From: Chitinophaga sancti
GTDB lineage: Bacteria > Bacteroidota > Bacteroidia > Chitinophagales > Chitinophagaceae
Reading direction: 5' to 3'
Assembly: GCF_034087045.1 (NCBI RefSeq)
Contig: NZ_CP139247.1
Span: forward strand, 682,001 to 746,000
DNA: 64,000 nucleotides
Positions 54,658 through 63,290 of the stretch are shown here, in pieces. Both the position numbers and the translations under genes were made by a program. The stretch's first letter is position 1, and each line of letters opens with the position of its first letter. The notes beneath the pieces are model-generated. The model searched no databases. It saw nothing but the letters and a program-made list of their open reading frames with translations, and was not told the origin of the DNA.

Positions 54658-56079
54658 CTATAATGTTTTGATATAATAGGTGTATATAGTTTTGTTTTCA
54701 GGTTTTAGTTCCAGTAAAGTGTTTTTTATAGATTCATATAACGCGATATTGGGTATTCCTTTCGTATTGACCCATTTGAATTTTTCCAGTTTTGGATTGT
54801 CGATATTGGGGGTAGCGGCAGTGAGCACGATATTTATTTTCAAAAAAGTATCAGCTTCTGCAGGAGTAAAATTGGAATCGAAGGTGATTCCTAGTTCTAC
54901 ATGTTTGTTATCGCTTTTGCTGGTATTATCAAATAAGGGTTGATTAAGGTGGAAATAATTGGAAAGCGGTTGTAATGTTTGCAGATGGTATTTGCAGGCA
55001 TCTTTTATTGAACCGTCGTCGTTATAGCATTCAAGTATTATTGGATCTTTTTCTTCGTCGGACATTTTGGTTTCACCATTTTTCCCTTTGGTAGTTTTGG
55101 GAGGATTGTGTAATGCATAATCAGCTTTTGCAAAATTTGTGAAATCTGTAGTTACATTGAAAGTTTGTACTTCGAATGCTTTGAAGGTATAGCTATCCTG
55201 GTTGCTGAGGTCTATGAAGAGGTTGCGGAATATGTCGGAGAATTCTTCCGGCACTTCTTTATGTATGTCTGCTATATTTTTCCAATCAAGGCCCAATGGA
55301 TAGTATTCATACCATTCACCTTTTATGTACTGATCTTTCTTTAGGTCTAAATCATTTTTATTATTGTAAATGCCCCCTGATTTTGGGTCTGCATAGTTTG
55401 TTGATAAAGTAAATGCGCTTGTAGACAAATCGAACCGGGTGCTGTAGGGACTGAGTTTAGGCGAGAGTTTGGAGAGTAGGATGTTGGTACTATTGAAAAT
55501 GGTAAAATAGATATGTTTGTCTACGTTTCCTTCCTTATAGTCTACTATGAAGAAATGGATGGAGTTGCCTTTAGCCAGCCATTTTGAAAATGGAAGTTTC
55601 AGATAGGCAGTATTAGTTACTTCAGTTTTATCATTCCATTCTTCGAAATCGGTAATCAGGAGCGCATCATTATCGGCTGCTGTGATTTTTTCGACAGCTT
55701 TCTGGATAGGCGCCCAGATATCTTTATAATTACTTTGATTACTTATCTCCTGTCCAAGCTGCGTGGTATTGGTCACTGGTAATGGGGTTACCTCATTAGA
55801 TCCCAGCTTATATACTTCAAACTTGTCGGTCAGTATTGTATTAAAACATTCTGATAACAGACTGTTGACAGTAGAGGTTTTGAAGGCATTGTTAATACCT
55901 GCTGAGAAGTCAATAAATAAATCAGGGGTGCCGTTTTTAACATTCGACTGTACATTGTTATAGGCATTGAGGCGTTCAGTAAGACCAAGGCCATAAGGAT
56001 CAAAGGAGGGCTCATGTTTGCATCCCCCGAAGCACGCCATCACCAGAAGGCCATATAAAAATCGGGAATTAATAATCAT
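54658..56079 (-). CDS. Lipoprotein, first gene of the Ter/tubulin operon
   Basis: A ~473-residue lipoprotein: from ATG 56079 the signal MIINSRFLYGLLVMACFGGC has a lipobox ending FGGC. The mature part has a vWA-like or Rossmann-like beginning (GTPDLFIDFSAGINNAF, with Asp then Ser), LLITDFEEWND, and a long beta-rich C-terminal half. The in-frame extension to 56130 was not used since it destroys the signal peptide. An envelope lipoprotein heading a Ter operon suggests signal reception outside the inner membrane. Confidence 0.78.
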   Translation of the reverse strand: MIINSRFLYGLLVMACFGGCKHEPSFDPYGLGLTERLNAYNNVQSNVKNGTPDLFIDFSAGINNAFKTSTVNSLLSECFNTILTDKFEVYKLGSNEVTPLPVTNTTQLGQEISNQSNYKDIWAPIQKAVEKITAADNDALLITDFEEWNDKTEVTNTAYLKLPFSKWLAKGNSIHFFIVDYKEGNVDKHIYFTIFNSTNILLSKLSPKLSPYSTRFDLSTSAFTLSTNYADPKSGGIYNNKNDLDLKKDQYIKGEWYEYYPLGLDWKNIADIHKEVPEEFSDIFRNLFIDLSNQDSYTFKAFEVQTFNVTTDFTNFAKADYALHNPPKTTKGKNGETKMSDEEKDPIILECYNDDGSIKDACKYHLQTLQPLSNYFHLNQPLFDNTSKSDNKHVELGITFDSNFTPAEADTFLKINIVLTAATPNIDNPKLEKFKWVNTKGIPNIALYESIKNTLLELKPENKTIYTYYIKTL

Positions 56080-56240
56080 AACATTATGAGTTAAAAGCTT
56101 AGTGTCTTGACAATAGTATTCCACCTGCACTGGTTATACACCAGCGCCAGAAAAATACTATCTGGAAATATTCGTGAATTGGAGTTGTAAAATCAGGTGA
56201 AAATTAGAACTAATTTCCAACGCGACAAGTGCAGAAACGC

Positions 56241-56265
56241 AAAAAGGGGATAAATCCCCTTTTTT
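56241..56265 (-). terminator. Terminator of the SDR gene
   Basis: AAAAAGGGGA/TCCCCTTTTT hairpin with loop TAAA, A- and T-flanked so it can act on both strands. It separates the SDR transcript from the Ter operon downstream. Confidence 0.88.
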
Positions 56266-56288
56266 AAAATGATGCTTGAATATGTGGC

Positions 56289-57152
56289 TTATTTTAAATA
56301 TCCTCCTTCCACAATATCCTTCAATATCCCTTTCTCTCTTGGCTCCCAGCCTAATACCTTCTTTGTCTCTTCTGCCGAAGGCACCACTCCCATTTCTGCA
56401 AAATGCGTAAACCACCCAAAGTGCGCTTCCGCATCTGCACCTGTCTTACTAACTGTTGGAATATTCAATCCATTCCCTATAGTAGTCGCTATTTCTCTAA
56501 AAGGCACCCCCATTTCCGCTACCGCATGAAACACTTTTTGCGCCGGCTGCTTTTCTACAATCAACCTGTATAATACCGCTGCATCAAAACGATGTACCGC
56601 AGCCCAGGTATTATTCCCTTCGCCAATGTAAGCAGATTCACCTTTTGCTTTAGCTGTGTTAATAATGATAGGCACAAACCCATGATCACCTTCTCCATGC
56701 GTAGTAGGCGGCAGTCTTACTATATAAGCACCGACACTGCGGGCCGCTTCTTCTGTAGCCGCACGCGGTACCTTGTTTGATGGTGGAGGTGTATCACTTT
56801 CATCAACAGGACGTCCATAATTTAACAAACCAATCGCAGATGTAACGATGAACGGCAACTTTGTTTCTCCTAATGCCAGAATCAACTGATGATCTTCTTC
56901 ACTACTTTGTTTGAACCGGGAGAAATCATGATTAAACGCTGTATGAATGATCATATCACATTGCACTGCGCCCGCTTTGATGCTTTTTATATCATTGAGG
57001 TCTGCCATGTGTGCTGCTGCACCTATTTTTTTCAATGTTTCGGCATTGATGTCAGAACGCACCATACCCAATACCTCGTGTCCTGCCTGTAACAGTTCTT
57101 TTACGATAGCGGAGCCAACAAAACCTGAAGCTCCTGTAACAAATACCCGCAT
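56289..57152 (-). CDS. Extended SDR / NAD-dependent epimerase family oxidoreductase
   Basis: A 287-residue Rossmann protein: VTGASGFVGSAIVKEL (nucleotide-binding Gly motif, residues 4-19), DLNDIKS, HTAFNHD and a Tyr-Gly element NYGRPVDESDTPPPS in the place of the catalytic YxxxK region (no YxxxK seen). It resembles Bacteroidota SDR proteins annotated as NAD(P)-dependent reductases. The substrate is unknown. Divergent from nothing close; the Crp-type gene upstream is on the same strand 78 bases away. Confidence 0.87.
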   Translation of the reverse strand: MRVFVTGASGFVGSAIVKELLQAGHEVLGMVRSDINAETLKKIGAAAHMADLNDIKSIKAGAVQCDMIIHTAFNHDFSRFKQSSEEDHQLILALGETKLPFIVTSAIGLLNYGRPVDESDTPPPSNKVPRAATEEAARSVGAYIVRLPPTTHGEGDHGFVPIIINTAKAKGESAYIGEGNNTWAAVHRFDAAVLYRLIVEKQPAQKVFHAVAEMGVPFREIATTIGNGLNIPTVSKTGADAEAHFGWFTHFAEMGVVPSAEETKKVLGWEPREKGILKDIVEGGYLK

Positions 57153-57229
57153 AAATGAATGATTTAATTTGTTGATACAAAAGTCATTTAATGTGGTAGT
57201 GAAAATGTGGTCATTTGACCATATTTAAA

Positions 57230-57808
57230 TTATCGATGTAACTGTGCATGCCGTATACGGGTCAATGTCTTTAATGACATACCCAGGTAAGCAGCGATCA
57301 TATGGAGTGGAACACGGGAGAGTAAATCAGGGTTGTTAATAACAAAGTCATCATACTTTTCTTCAGGCGTACCACTAAGCGTCGTAAACAGCCGCTGCCG
57401 GCCGGTATAATTAATCCTGGAGATCAATTGCTGGGAATAAGTATTCAGGGTCGGAATCCCGCTTAATAAGGTATCAAATTCAGCCTTTGGCCATTGCAAT
57501 ACATCAGTACGCTCTATGGCAGCTATATTAAATTTTGAGGCAGACTGCAGGTGATAACTTTCAGGATCTAATATCCACTGATGAGCTGAAGAGAATTGTA
57601 AAATGTATTCAGTACCATCGGCAGCAGTACCGTAATTACGTAATAAGCCTTTTATTATGAACGTTTTATGCCGGCATACCTGTCCCTGCTGCAACAGGTG
57701 CTCCCCTCGCTGTAGCGCTTTGGGAACTGCGAATGCAGTAACCCGCTCTATCTCTTCATCCGAGAGTAGCGTTAGTGTGCGGCAATATGCTTGAAATTCA
57801 GCGATCAT
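57230..57808 (-). CDS. Crp/Fnr family transcriptional regulator
   Basis: A 192-residue regulator with a cyclic-nucleotide-binding-like beta barrel (RGEHLLQQGQVCRHKTFIIK, about 35-54) and a short C-terminal HTH (MIAAYLGMSLKTLTRIRH). It lacks Fnr cysteines, like most Bacteroidota Crp-type regulators with unknown ligand. The ATG at 57808 (MIAEFQAYCR) is preferred to a longer frame. It lies upstream of the SDR gene on the same strand and divergent from the sulfatase, so it may control one of them. Confidence 0.88.
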   Translation of the reverse strand: MIAEFQAYCRTLTLLSDEEIERVTAFAVPKALQRGEHLLQQGQVCRHKTFIIKGLLRNYGTAADGTEYILQFSSAHQWILDPESYHLQSASKFNIAAIERTDVLQWPKAEFDTLLSGIPTLNTYSQQLISRINYTGRQRLFTTLSGTPEEKYDDFVINNPDLLSRVPLHMIAAYLGMSLKTLTRIRHAQLHR

Positions 57809-57883
57809 AACTCTCTCTAAATTACTGCTGAAAAAAAATTTCACCAAATACTTTCATTCCGGGAATATATTTACTTTATTTGC

Positions 57884-57900
57884 TCTACTAAATTAGTAGA
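57884..57900. promoter_or_regulatory. Palindromic operator upstream of the sulfatase
   Basis: TCTACTAAATTAGTAGA is a perfect 8+1+8 palindrome, 43 bases before the sulfatase ATG and 75 bases before the divergent Crp-type gene. It resembles the CTACTAAATTAGTAG-type sites I associate with Rrf2-like sulfur regulators in Bacteroidota, which would fit a sulfatase. This link is from memory and is inference. Confidence 0.6.
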
Positions 57901-57943
57901 CTGTTAGTCAAACACAGGATATTAACTTTTAAATAACCAGACC

Positions 57944-59512
57944 ATGTTATTACGTCCATTTGGGTTGCTTTGCGTGTTGTTGACAACAGTGTTGTATACG
58001 CAGGCGCAAAACAGACCTAACATCATCTTTATCCTGTCTGACGACCATGCTTATCAGGCGACGAGTGCTTATGGTAATAAGCTGGTGCAGACGCCAAATA
58101 TAGACAGGATAGCCAATGCCGGTGCGTTACTGAATAACAACTTTGTAGCGAATTCTATTTGTGGGCCGAGCCGGGCGACTTTGCTGACAGGCAAGTATAG
58201 CCATAAAAATGGGTATACCCTGAATGAAAAACGGTATGATGTGAATCAGACGAACTTCCCTACTTTATTGCAGCAGGGAGGGTATCAGACGGCGTGGATT
58301 GGCAAGCTGCATTTGGGTAGTTTGCCAGTTGGGTTTGATTACTTTAATATCTTGCCAGGGCAGGGTCAGTATTATAACCCGGAGTTTATCAATAATCAGA
58401 ATGATACGATTCAGTATAAGGGGTATGTGACGAACCTGATCTCTGAGTTCTTCTTTGACTGGTTGCAGAAGCGGGATACGAGTAAGCCATTCTTTGCAGT
58501 AGTAGGAGAGAAGGCTACACATAGGGAGTGGTTGCCGGATGTACAGGATCTGGGTGCGTATGATAATATTGATTTCCCATTGCCGGATGATTTCTTTGAC
58601 AACTACGATTCGAGATTGGCGGCGCAGGATCAGGATATGACGATTGATAAGACGATGCTGTTGGACCTGGATCTGAAAGTGCATCAGAAATTTGGGGCAG
58701 CATTGAAAGATGCTGCAGATGCAGGGCCTAATAAGCGATATGTGAACAAGGGGTATGCCAGGTTGGATCCAGAACAGGCAGGGGCGTATGAGAAGTATTA
58801 TGGCAAGATTTCGGATGATTTTGATGCAAAGAAATTAAGTGGAAAGGAGTTGGCAAAGTGGAAGTTCCAACGCTACCTGAAGGACTATTATGCAACGGCG
58901 AAGTCTTTGGATAGGAATATTGGGCGTATCCTGGATTACCTGGATAGTACGGGGTTGAGTAAGAATACAGTGGTGATTTATGCTTCTGATCAGGGGTTTT
59001 ATTTGGGAGAGCATGGGTGGTTTGATAAGCGGTTTATATATGAACAGTCTTTGAAAACGGCGTTTGTGGCGAAGTATCCGGGAGTGATAAAACCGGGAAC
59101 TAAGGTAGATGGGTTTGTGTCTAATGTGGATTGGGCGCCGACCATTTTGGATTTTGCGGGGATAAAAGCGCCAGCGGATATACAGGGGAGGTCATTCTTT
59201 TCTTTGTTGAAGGGGAAGGAGCCAAAGGATTGGAAGAAGGATGTGTATTATCATTATTATGAGTATCCGCAACCGCATCATGTGAGTCCGCATTTTGGGA
59301 TAAGGGCGAAGGATTTCGTGTTGGTGAGGTTTTATAAGGGAGTGGAGAGTTGGGAGTTGTTTGATTTGAAGAAGGATCCGGGGGAGAAGGTGAATGTGTA
59401 TAAGGATACCCAGTATGCAAAGGTGGTGAAGGATTTGAAGGAGCGGTTGAGGAAGTTGATAGTGGAGTATGGGGATACGGAGGCGTTGGAGATATTTAAT
59501 AAGGAGATATAG
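57944..59512 (+). CDS. Secreted type I sulfatase (Cys-type)
   Basis: A 522-residue arylsulfatase-family enzyme with a signal peptide (residues 1-22, cleaving after YTQAQ). The active-site motif SICGPSRATLLTG gives Cys73, to be converted to formylglycine by an anaerobic sulfatase-maturing enzyme. Metal ligands are visible in LSDDHA (Asp33/34) and in ASDQGFYLGEHGWFDKR. It should act on sulfated glycans in the periplasm. The 3' part of the gene is unusually purine-rich on the coding strand. Confidence 0.93.
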   Translation: MLLRPFGLLCVLLTTVLYTQAQNRPNIIFILSDDHAYQATSAYGNKLVQTPNIDRIANAGALLNNNFVANSICGPSRATLLTGKYSHKNGYTLNEKRYDVNQTNFPTLLQQGGYQTAWIGKLHLGSLPVGFDYFNILPGQGQYYNPEFINNQNDTIQYKGYVTNLISEFFFDWLQKRDTSKPFFAVVGEKATHREWLPDVQDLGAYDNIDFPLPDDFFDNYDSRLAAQDQDMTIDKTMLLDLDLKVHQKFGAALKDAADAGPNKRYVNKGYARLDPEQAGAYEKYYGKISDDFDAKKLSGKELAKWKFQRYLKDYYATAKSLDRNIGRILDYLDSTGLSKNTVVIYASDQGFYLGEHGWFDKRFIYEQSLKTAFVAKYPGVIKPGTKVDGFVSNVDWAPTILDFAGIKAPADIQGRSFFSLLKGKEPKDWKKDVYYHYYEYPQPHHVSPHFGIRAKDFVLVRFYKGVESWELFDLKKDPGEKVNVYKDTQYAKVVKDLKERLRKLIVEYGDTEALEIFNKEI

Positions 59513-59615
59513 AGGAATAGCCCCCTTGCGGTGGCTCCGTATTGGAGGCGTGAAAAAAGCTTTATCGGGAGAAAGTATGATGAAAGCAAAATATCCATTC
59601 TTTTTGCTTTAGAAG

Positions 59616-59643
59616 AAAGTTTCTGCACTAATGCAGAAACTTT
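59616..59643 (-). terminator. Terminator overlapping the MBL-fold stop codon
   Basis: Perfect 12-bp stem AAAGTTTCTGCA (59616-59627) with its complement (59632-59643), loop of four. The TAG stop of the hydrolase lies in the loop, so terminator and gene end are fused. Confidence 0.75.
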
Positions 59644-60557
59644 ACCGTCATATAATTAATTGGCAACCACTCATATCCTTTGCCCACCTTTCTCACATGT
59701 CCAATTCCGGGGAATGATAAATGTGGCGAGGCCACCCAATACCCTTGCTTTGCAGCATCATCAAAGGCTTTCGTTCTCGATGCTTCAGCACCCGCAAATT
59801 CCACATCGAAATCAATCGTCACACCTGGATCTGACAATTGTACTGCACCAGCATGAATAATATCACCTACAAAGACGATTTTTTCACCCTTGCTGGTCAG
59901 CATAAAAGCACTGTGACCTGGCGTATGCCCTGCTAATGCAATGGCACTGATACCCGGTAATAACTGTGCGGCAGGAGCATATGTTTTTACCTTCCCTGCC
60001 TGTTGATAGGGAGCAATTGATTGTTGTGCAGGATCAAAGAAAGACGTCGCTCTTTTATTGGCAGTGGCTTTGTTGGCTGGGTTTAACCAGAAATCAGCTT
60101 CCGGCTGACTGATGTAAAGAGTCGCATTTGGGAAGACCATTTTACCACCTTCACTTAAACCACCTACGTGGTCTGCATGCAGGTGAGTTAATAAAACTGC
60201 ATTGATCTCTTCCGGCTTATAACCTGCTGCTTCCAGGTTGTGACGAACTTTGCCTAAAGTGGCGCCCAAAAAGTTGCCCGTACCAGCGTCGATCAGGATG
60301 AGTTGATTATTGGTCTTTACCAGGTAAGCAGTAATGGATGTTTCTACAATCGTGTCCAGATAGTTCTGCTTTAACCGGGATTCAATTTCACCGGCTTTCT
60401 TTTCGTGTAATAAACTCTTTAAATTCAGGGGAACAGTACCATCGGAGATAGCGATGATCTCACAATCGCCTAATGCCATGCGATAGTAGCCAGGTTGCTC
60501 TTGTGCATAAGTGGCAAATGTTGCGAAAAACAGTAGAGATAAAAACAAATATTTCAT
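59628..60557 (-). CDS. Secreted metallo-beta-lactamase-fold hydrolase
   Basis: A 309-residue protein: signal peptide (MKYLFLSLLFFATFATYAQ), then the MBL motif LTHLHADHVGGL (HxHxDH), a downstream His in LAGHTPGHSAFML and Asp in VFVGDIIHAG for the second metal. It matches quorum-quenching-lactonase-like or general MBL hydrolases; the substrate is not clear. The ATG at 60557 is preferred because it begins the signal peptide. It lies beside a Crp-type regulator and an inverted-repeat operator candidate. Confidence 0.88.
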   Translation of the reverse strand: MKYLFLSLLFFATFATYAQEQPGYYRMALGDCEIIAISDGTVPLNLKSLLHEKKAGEIESRLKQNYLDTIVETSITAYLVKTNNQLILIDAGTGNFLGATLGKVRHNLEAAGYKPEEINAVLLTHLHADHVGGLSEGGKMVFPNATLYISQPEADFWLNPANKATANKRATSFFDPAQQSIAPYQQAGKVKTYAPAAQLLPGISAIALAGHTPGHSAFMLTSKGEKIVFVGDIIHAGAVQLSDPGVTIDFDVEFAGAEASRTKAFDDAAKQGYWVASPHLSFPGIGHVRKVGKGYEWLPINYMTVKFLH

Positions 60558-60615
60558 GTCGTTTGTAATTTGAGACACAAAATTGCGGCTCAAAGCACCG
60601 CTGTCAAAGGACAAT

Positions 60616-60636
60616 TGTCACTTTAAAATTGTGACA
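60616..60636. promoter_or_regulatory. TGTCAC-N9-GTGACA inverted repeat upstream of the hydrolase
   Basis: Six-base arms TGTCAC (60616-60621) and GTGACA (60631-60636) lie 59 bases upstream of the hydrolase ATG. This resembles a Crp/Fnr half-site arrangement and may be the target of the Crp-type protein encoded next door. Inference only. A 24-base near-duplication (60645-60668 and 60718-60741), the second within the end of that gene, follows. Confidence 0.4.
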
Positions 60637-60718
60637 TTTGTAACACTATTTGCGGTACAAACGACTTACTTCGGGGCTAGCAGGAGATCTGACTGGAAAA
60701 TTACGTATGCTACCCAGA

Positions 60719-61288
60719 TTATTTACGGTACAAACGACTTATCGTTTCGCGGGTTACCCCCAGATACGTAGCAATCATCGCTTTCGGTATCCGGTTATAT
60801 AAATGCGGGTATTGCATTACAAAATGCTCAAACCGTTCTTTCGCACTTCCCATAATCATCAGCTGCAGCCGCTTTTGCAATGCAACAAACCCATGGGCAG
60901 ACTTGACACTTTTATAATGTTCATACTTCCAGAGTTCCCGCCCCACCTTCAAGGTATCTTCCAGGGTAATGGCCAGTAACTCACAATCTTCCAAACATTC
61001 AATAGCCGTTTTTGAAGGAGTTTGATTTAAAAATGCATCCCGCTCTGATATCCACCAGGTTTCAGCGGCGAACTGATAGGTATATTCCTTACCTGATTTC
61101 TCATCAGTCATATAAGCGCGGAGACAACCTTTCAACACAAAGTATTCACACTTTACCAACTCCCCTTCCCTGACAAGCAGGTGGTGTTTCTTCAGTTTAA
61201 CAGGAGTAAAATGAGACAGGATGAATTCAAATTCCTCATCAGTGAGTTTGCTGATGGCTTCTATATGAGCTCGCAGTGGGTGCACCAT
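60719..61288 (-). CDS. Crp/Fnr family transcriptional regulator
   Basis: A 189-residue Crp-type regulator: HHLLVREGELVKCEYFVLKG (about 35-54), CLEDCELLAITLED, and C-terminal HTH MIATYLGVTRETISRLYRK. No ligand residues stand out. Its first ~50 bases overlap the 3' end of the DoxX-like gene on the same strand. Its stop region is partly duplicated 73 bases downstream (see findings). Confidence 0.88.
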   Translation of the reverse strand: MVHPLRAHIEAISKLTDEEFEFILSHFTPVKLKKHHLLVREGELVKCEYFVLKGCLRAYMTDEKSGKEYTYQFAAETWWISERDAFLNQTPSKTAIECLEDCELLAITLEDTLKVGRELWKYEHYKSVKSAHGFVALQKRLQLMIMGSAKERFEHFVMQYPHLYNRIPKAMIATYLGVTRETISRLYRK

Positions 61289-61625
61289 GTTGCAAATGTA
61301 GGAAACTATAGTAAGATACCCCCAATATCACCGCCGCCAACAACGCAGAGAAAGGAAAGCCATCACCGGAACAGCAATGGGCAATGACACCGGAAATAAT
61401 CGTGATGGTAAAGCCTGCATATGCCCAGTCTTTAATACGCCCTTTCACGCCCAGCAATACCACAATTCCAATTACTTTGGCAACAGCAAGTTCTACCCTA
61501 AAGTAATCAGGGAATCCAAAATGTGTACATAGCGCCTTAGCTGCTGGACTGGTCACATAAAAAAACGCATTTAAGCCCATCCAGAGTGATAGCAGGCTTG
61601 TCGAGATCCAATATATTGTTTTCAT
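61239..61625 (-). CDS. DoxX-like membrane protein
   Basis: A 128-residue protein with four hydrophobic helices of the DoxX type (about 4-24, 44-62, 66-83 and 91-110), containing FGFPDYFRVELAVAKVIG and AYAGFTITIISGVIAH. The last ~18 residues (QHGAPTASSYRSHQQTH) overlap the next regulator gene and are probably recent. Such proteins are often linked to redox or sulfur stress. It is likely cotranscribed with the Crp-type gene. Confidence 0.87.
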   Translation of the reverse strand: MKTIYWISTSLLSLWMGLNAFFYVTSPAAKALCTHFGFPDYFRVELAVAKVIGIVVLLGVKGRIKDWAYAGFTITIISGVIAHCCSGDGFPFSALLAAVILGVSYYSFLHLQHGAPTASSYRSHQQTH

Positions 61626-61629
61626 ATTG

Positions 61630-61637
61630 CAAAGGTA
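61630..61637 (-). promoter_or_regulatory. Candidate -7 box of the DoxX-like gene
   Basis: TACCTTTG ends four bases before the ATG at 61625, exactly the spacing seen at gltX, so a leaderless mRNA is again possible. Confidence 0.45.
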
Positions 61638-61754
61638 TCTTCCGCTATTTCGCTACACGATAACATATGTTATGGATTTGAACACAACAACCTTAGATTT
61701 GGTTACGCCTGGACCCCCGCTTATCAGGAGTTTTGTAGTATAAAATCAAACATC

Positions 61755-62096
61755 ATGAAAATCTTATTAACAGGCTCCTTAGGCCATATCGGGTTACCAC
61801 TGGCACAACTCCTTCATCAGCATGAACTGACAATCATCACCAGCAAGGAAGATAGAACAGCCGCCATTAAAGCACTCTACCTGAGCAACTTACTGAAGAC
61901 TTTAACAGGCAAGAGCACCCAGCAACATATACAGGAAAAAATCATTGAGAAGGCTAAGGAACAGTTATCCACTACCGGTTTGTCAGTGAGTGAGATTACT
62001 TATGGATTAGGGTTTGATTATCCACAGTCATTTAGTAAATTGTTTAAGGCGAAGACACAGTTAGCGCCATTGGAATTCCGAAATTCATTTAATTAA
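61755..62096 (+). pseudogene. NmrA-type / AraC-type chimera
   Basis: One 113-codon frame joins two unrelated halves. Residues 1-41 (MKILLTGSLGHIGLPLAQLL ... RTAAIKAL) are the Rossmann start of an NmrA-like NAD(P)-binding protein. Residues ~45-113 (GKSTQQHIQEKIIEKAKEQL ... LGFDYPQSFSKLFKAKTQ) are the C-terminal HTH half of an AraC-type regulator. An internal deletion that fused two genes in frame is the likely origin. The product may still be expressed, but either parent function should be lost. Confidence 0.75.
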
Positions 62097-62097
62097 T

Positions 62098-62661
62098 ATG
62101 GCAGATCTGATGCTGTTTTGTAAGCAGTTTTCACCGTTGGAAGATGCTGTGTTGTGGGAACTGACTTCGCAGGCGATCACTAAGTCTTACAATAAAGGAG
62201 CGTTCCTGCTGCGGAGTGGGGAAACCTGCAGGAATCTTTATTTTGTTAATGAAGGATTGATCAAGTCGTTCTCTGAGAAGGATGATAAGGAGTTTATTAT
62301 GCGGTTCTTTTCTGAGAATGTGCTTTTTTCTGTGTTTGATAGTTATTTGAACCAGGTGCCATCGAAGTTTAATATGGTAGCGCTGGAAGATACAACTGTT
62401 ACTATGATTCGTTATGAGGTCATGGAGGGGTTATGTAAACAACATCATGCCATGGAGACGTTCTTTCGTAAGCTGGTGGGTATTGCAGCTACCAGGATGA
62501 TGAAAAGGATCAGTGAAATGCTGGAAGAGAATGCAGCGGATAGGTACAGGTTGTTTGTAGAGGAGAATAATACAATCCATCAAAGAATTAGCCTGGGGGA
62601 TATGGCGAAATACCTGGGAATAACGCAGCAGTCGCTAAGCAGGATCAGGACAATCAGGTAA
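62098..62661 (+). CDS. Crp/Fnr family transcriptional regulator
   Basis: A 187-residue Crp-type regulator: a beta-barrel sensor domain with KGAFLLRSGETCRNLYFVNE (about 33-52), a helical dimerisation linker and HTH MAKYLGITQQSLSRIRTI at the C-terminus. It begins one base after the chimera's stop and is the third Crp-type gene in 5 kb. Cofactor not recognisable. Confidence 0.88.
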   Translation: MADLMLFCKQFSPLEDAVLWELTSQAITKSYNKGAFLLRSGETCRNLYFVNEGLIKSFSEKDDKEFIMRFFSENVLFSVFDSYLNQVPSKFNMVALEDTTVTMIRYEVMEGLCKQHHAMETFFRKLVGIAATRMMKRISEMLEENAADRYRLFVEENNTIHQRISLGDMAKYLGITQQSLSRIRTIR

Positions 62662-62735
62662 ATTCACCACTAGCCAGCTCCGAACTATTCATTGATTATT
62701 TACCCTATGGTAAAATATTCCCCCCTTCTTCCTTA

Positions 62736-62743
62736 TAGCTTTG
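62736..62743 (+). promoter_or_regulatory. Candidate -7 box of yceI-like gene
   Basis: TAGCTTTG matches TAnnTTTG and lies 16 bases upstream of the YceI ATG. A -33 box is not clear. Confidence 0.4.
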
Positions 62744-62759
62744 ACCAAAAATTAAAGTT

Positions 62760-63266
62760 ATGACACAATGGAACATTGATCCCGGACATTCTCAAATTGG
62801 TTTTAAAGTAAAACACCTTGGCATCGCCAACGTATCGGGCTACTTCAGAGCTTTCAGCGGCACTGTACAAACTGACAATGACAACTTCGAACAGGCTACT
62901 GTTACCTTCACACTGGAAGTACAAAGCATAGACACCAATAATAAAGAACGCGACGGCCATCTTACCTCAAACATCTTCTTTGACGCTGCCCAATTCCCTG
63001 CCATTACATTCAATGGCATATTAGCGAATGAGACGCTAAAAGGTGAACTAACCATCTTAAATAATACCCGGCCTGTTACCCTACAAGTAGAACATACAGG
63101 TAGCGGTATCGGCAGGTTCAATGACCACAGAGCCGGTTTTGAAATCAATGGAAAAATCAACCGGAAAGATTTTGGTTTGAACTTTCACCTGCTCAATGAA
63201 GCCGGTAACCTGATTGTAGGTGATGATGTAAAGTTATCTGGTGAAATAGAACTGATCCGTATTTAG
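62760..63266 (+). CDS. YceI-like lipid-binding protein
   Basis: A 168-residue YceI-domain protein, a lipocalin-like beta barrel that binds isoprenoid or fatty lipids. Recognised by MTQWNIDPGHSQIGFKVKHL at the start, ATVTFTLEVQSIDTNNKERD, SNIFFDAAQFPAITF and RKDFGLNF near the end. There is no signal peptide, so it is cytoplasmic, as in many Bacteroidota homologues. A single gene; the following gene starts 24 bases later on the same strand. Confidence 0.92.
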   Translation: MTQWNIDPGHSQIGFKVKHLGIANVSGYFRAFSGTVQTDNDNFEQATVTFTLEVQSIDTNNKERDGHLTSNIFFDAAQFPAITFNGILANETLKGELTILNNTRPVTLQVEHTGSGIGRFNDHRAGFEINGKINRKDFGLNFHLLNEAGNLIVGDDVKLSGEIELIRI

Positions 63267-63290
63267 CAAGGTTTTTGTATATTCAGAAAT

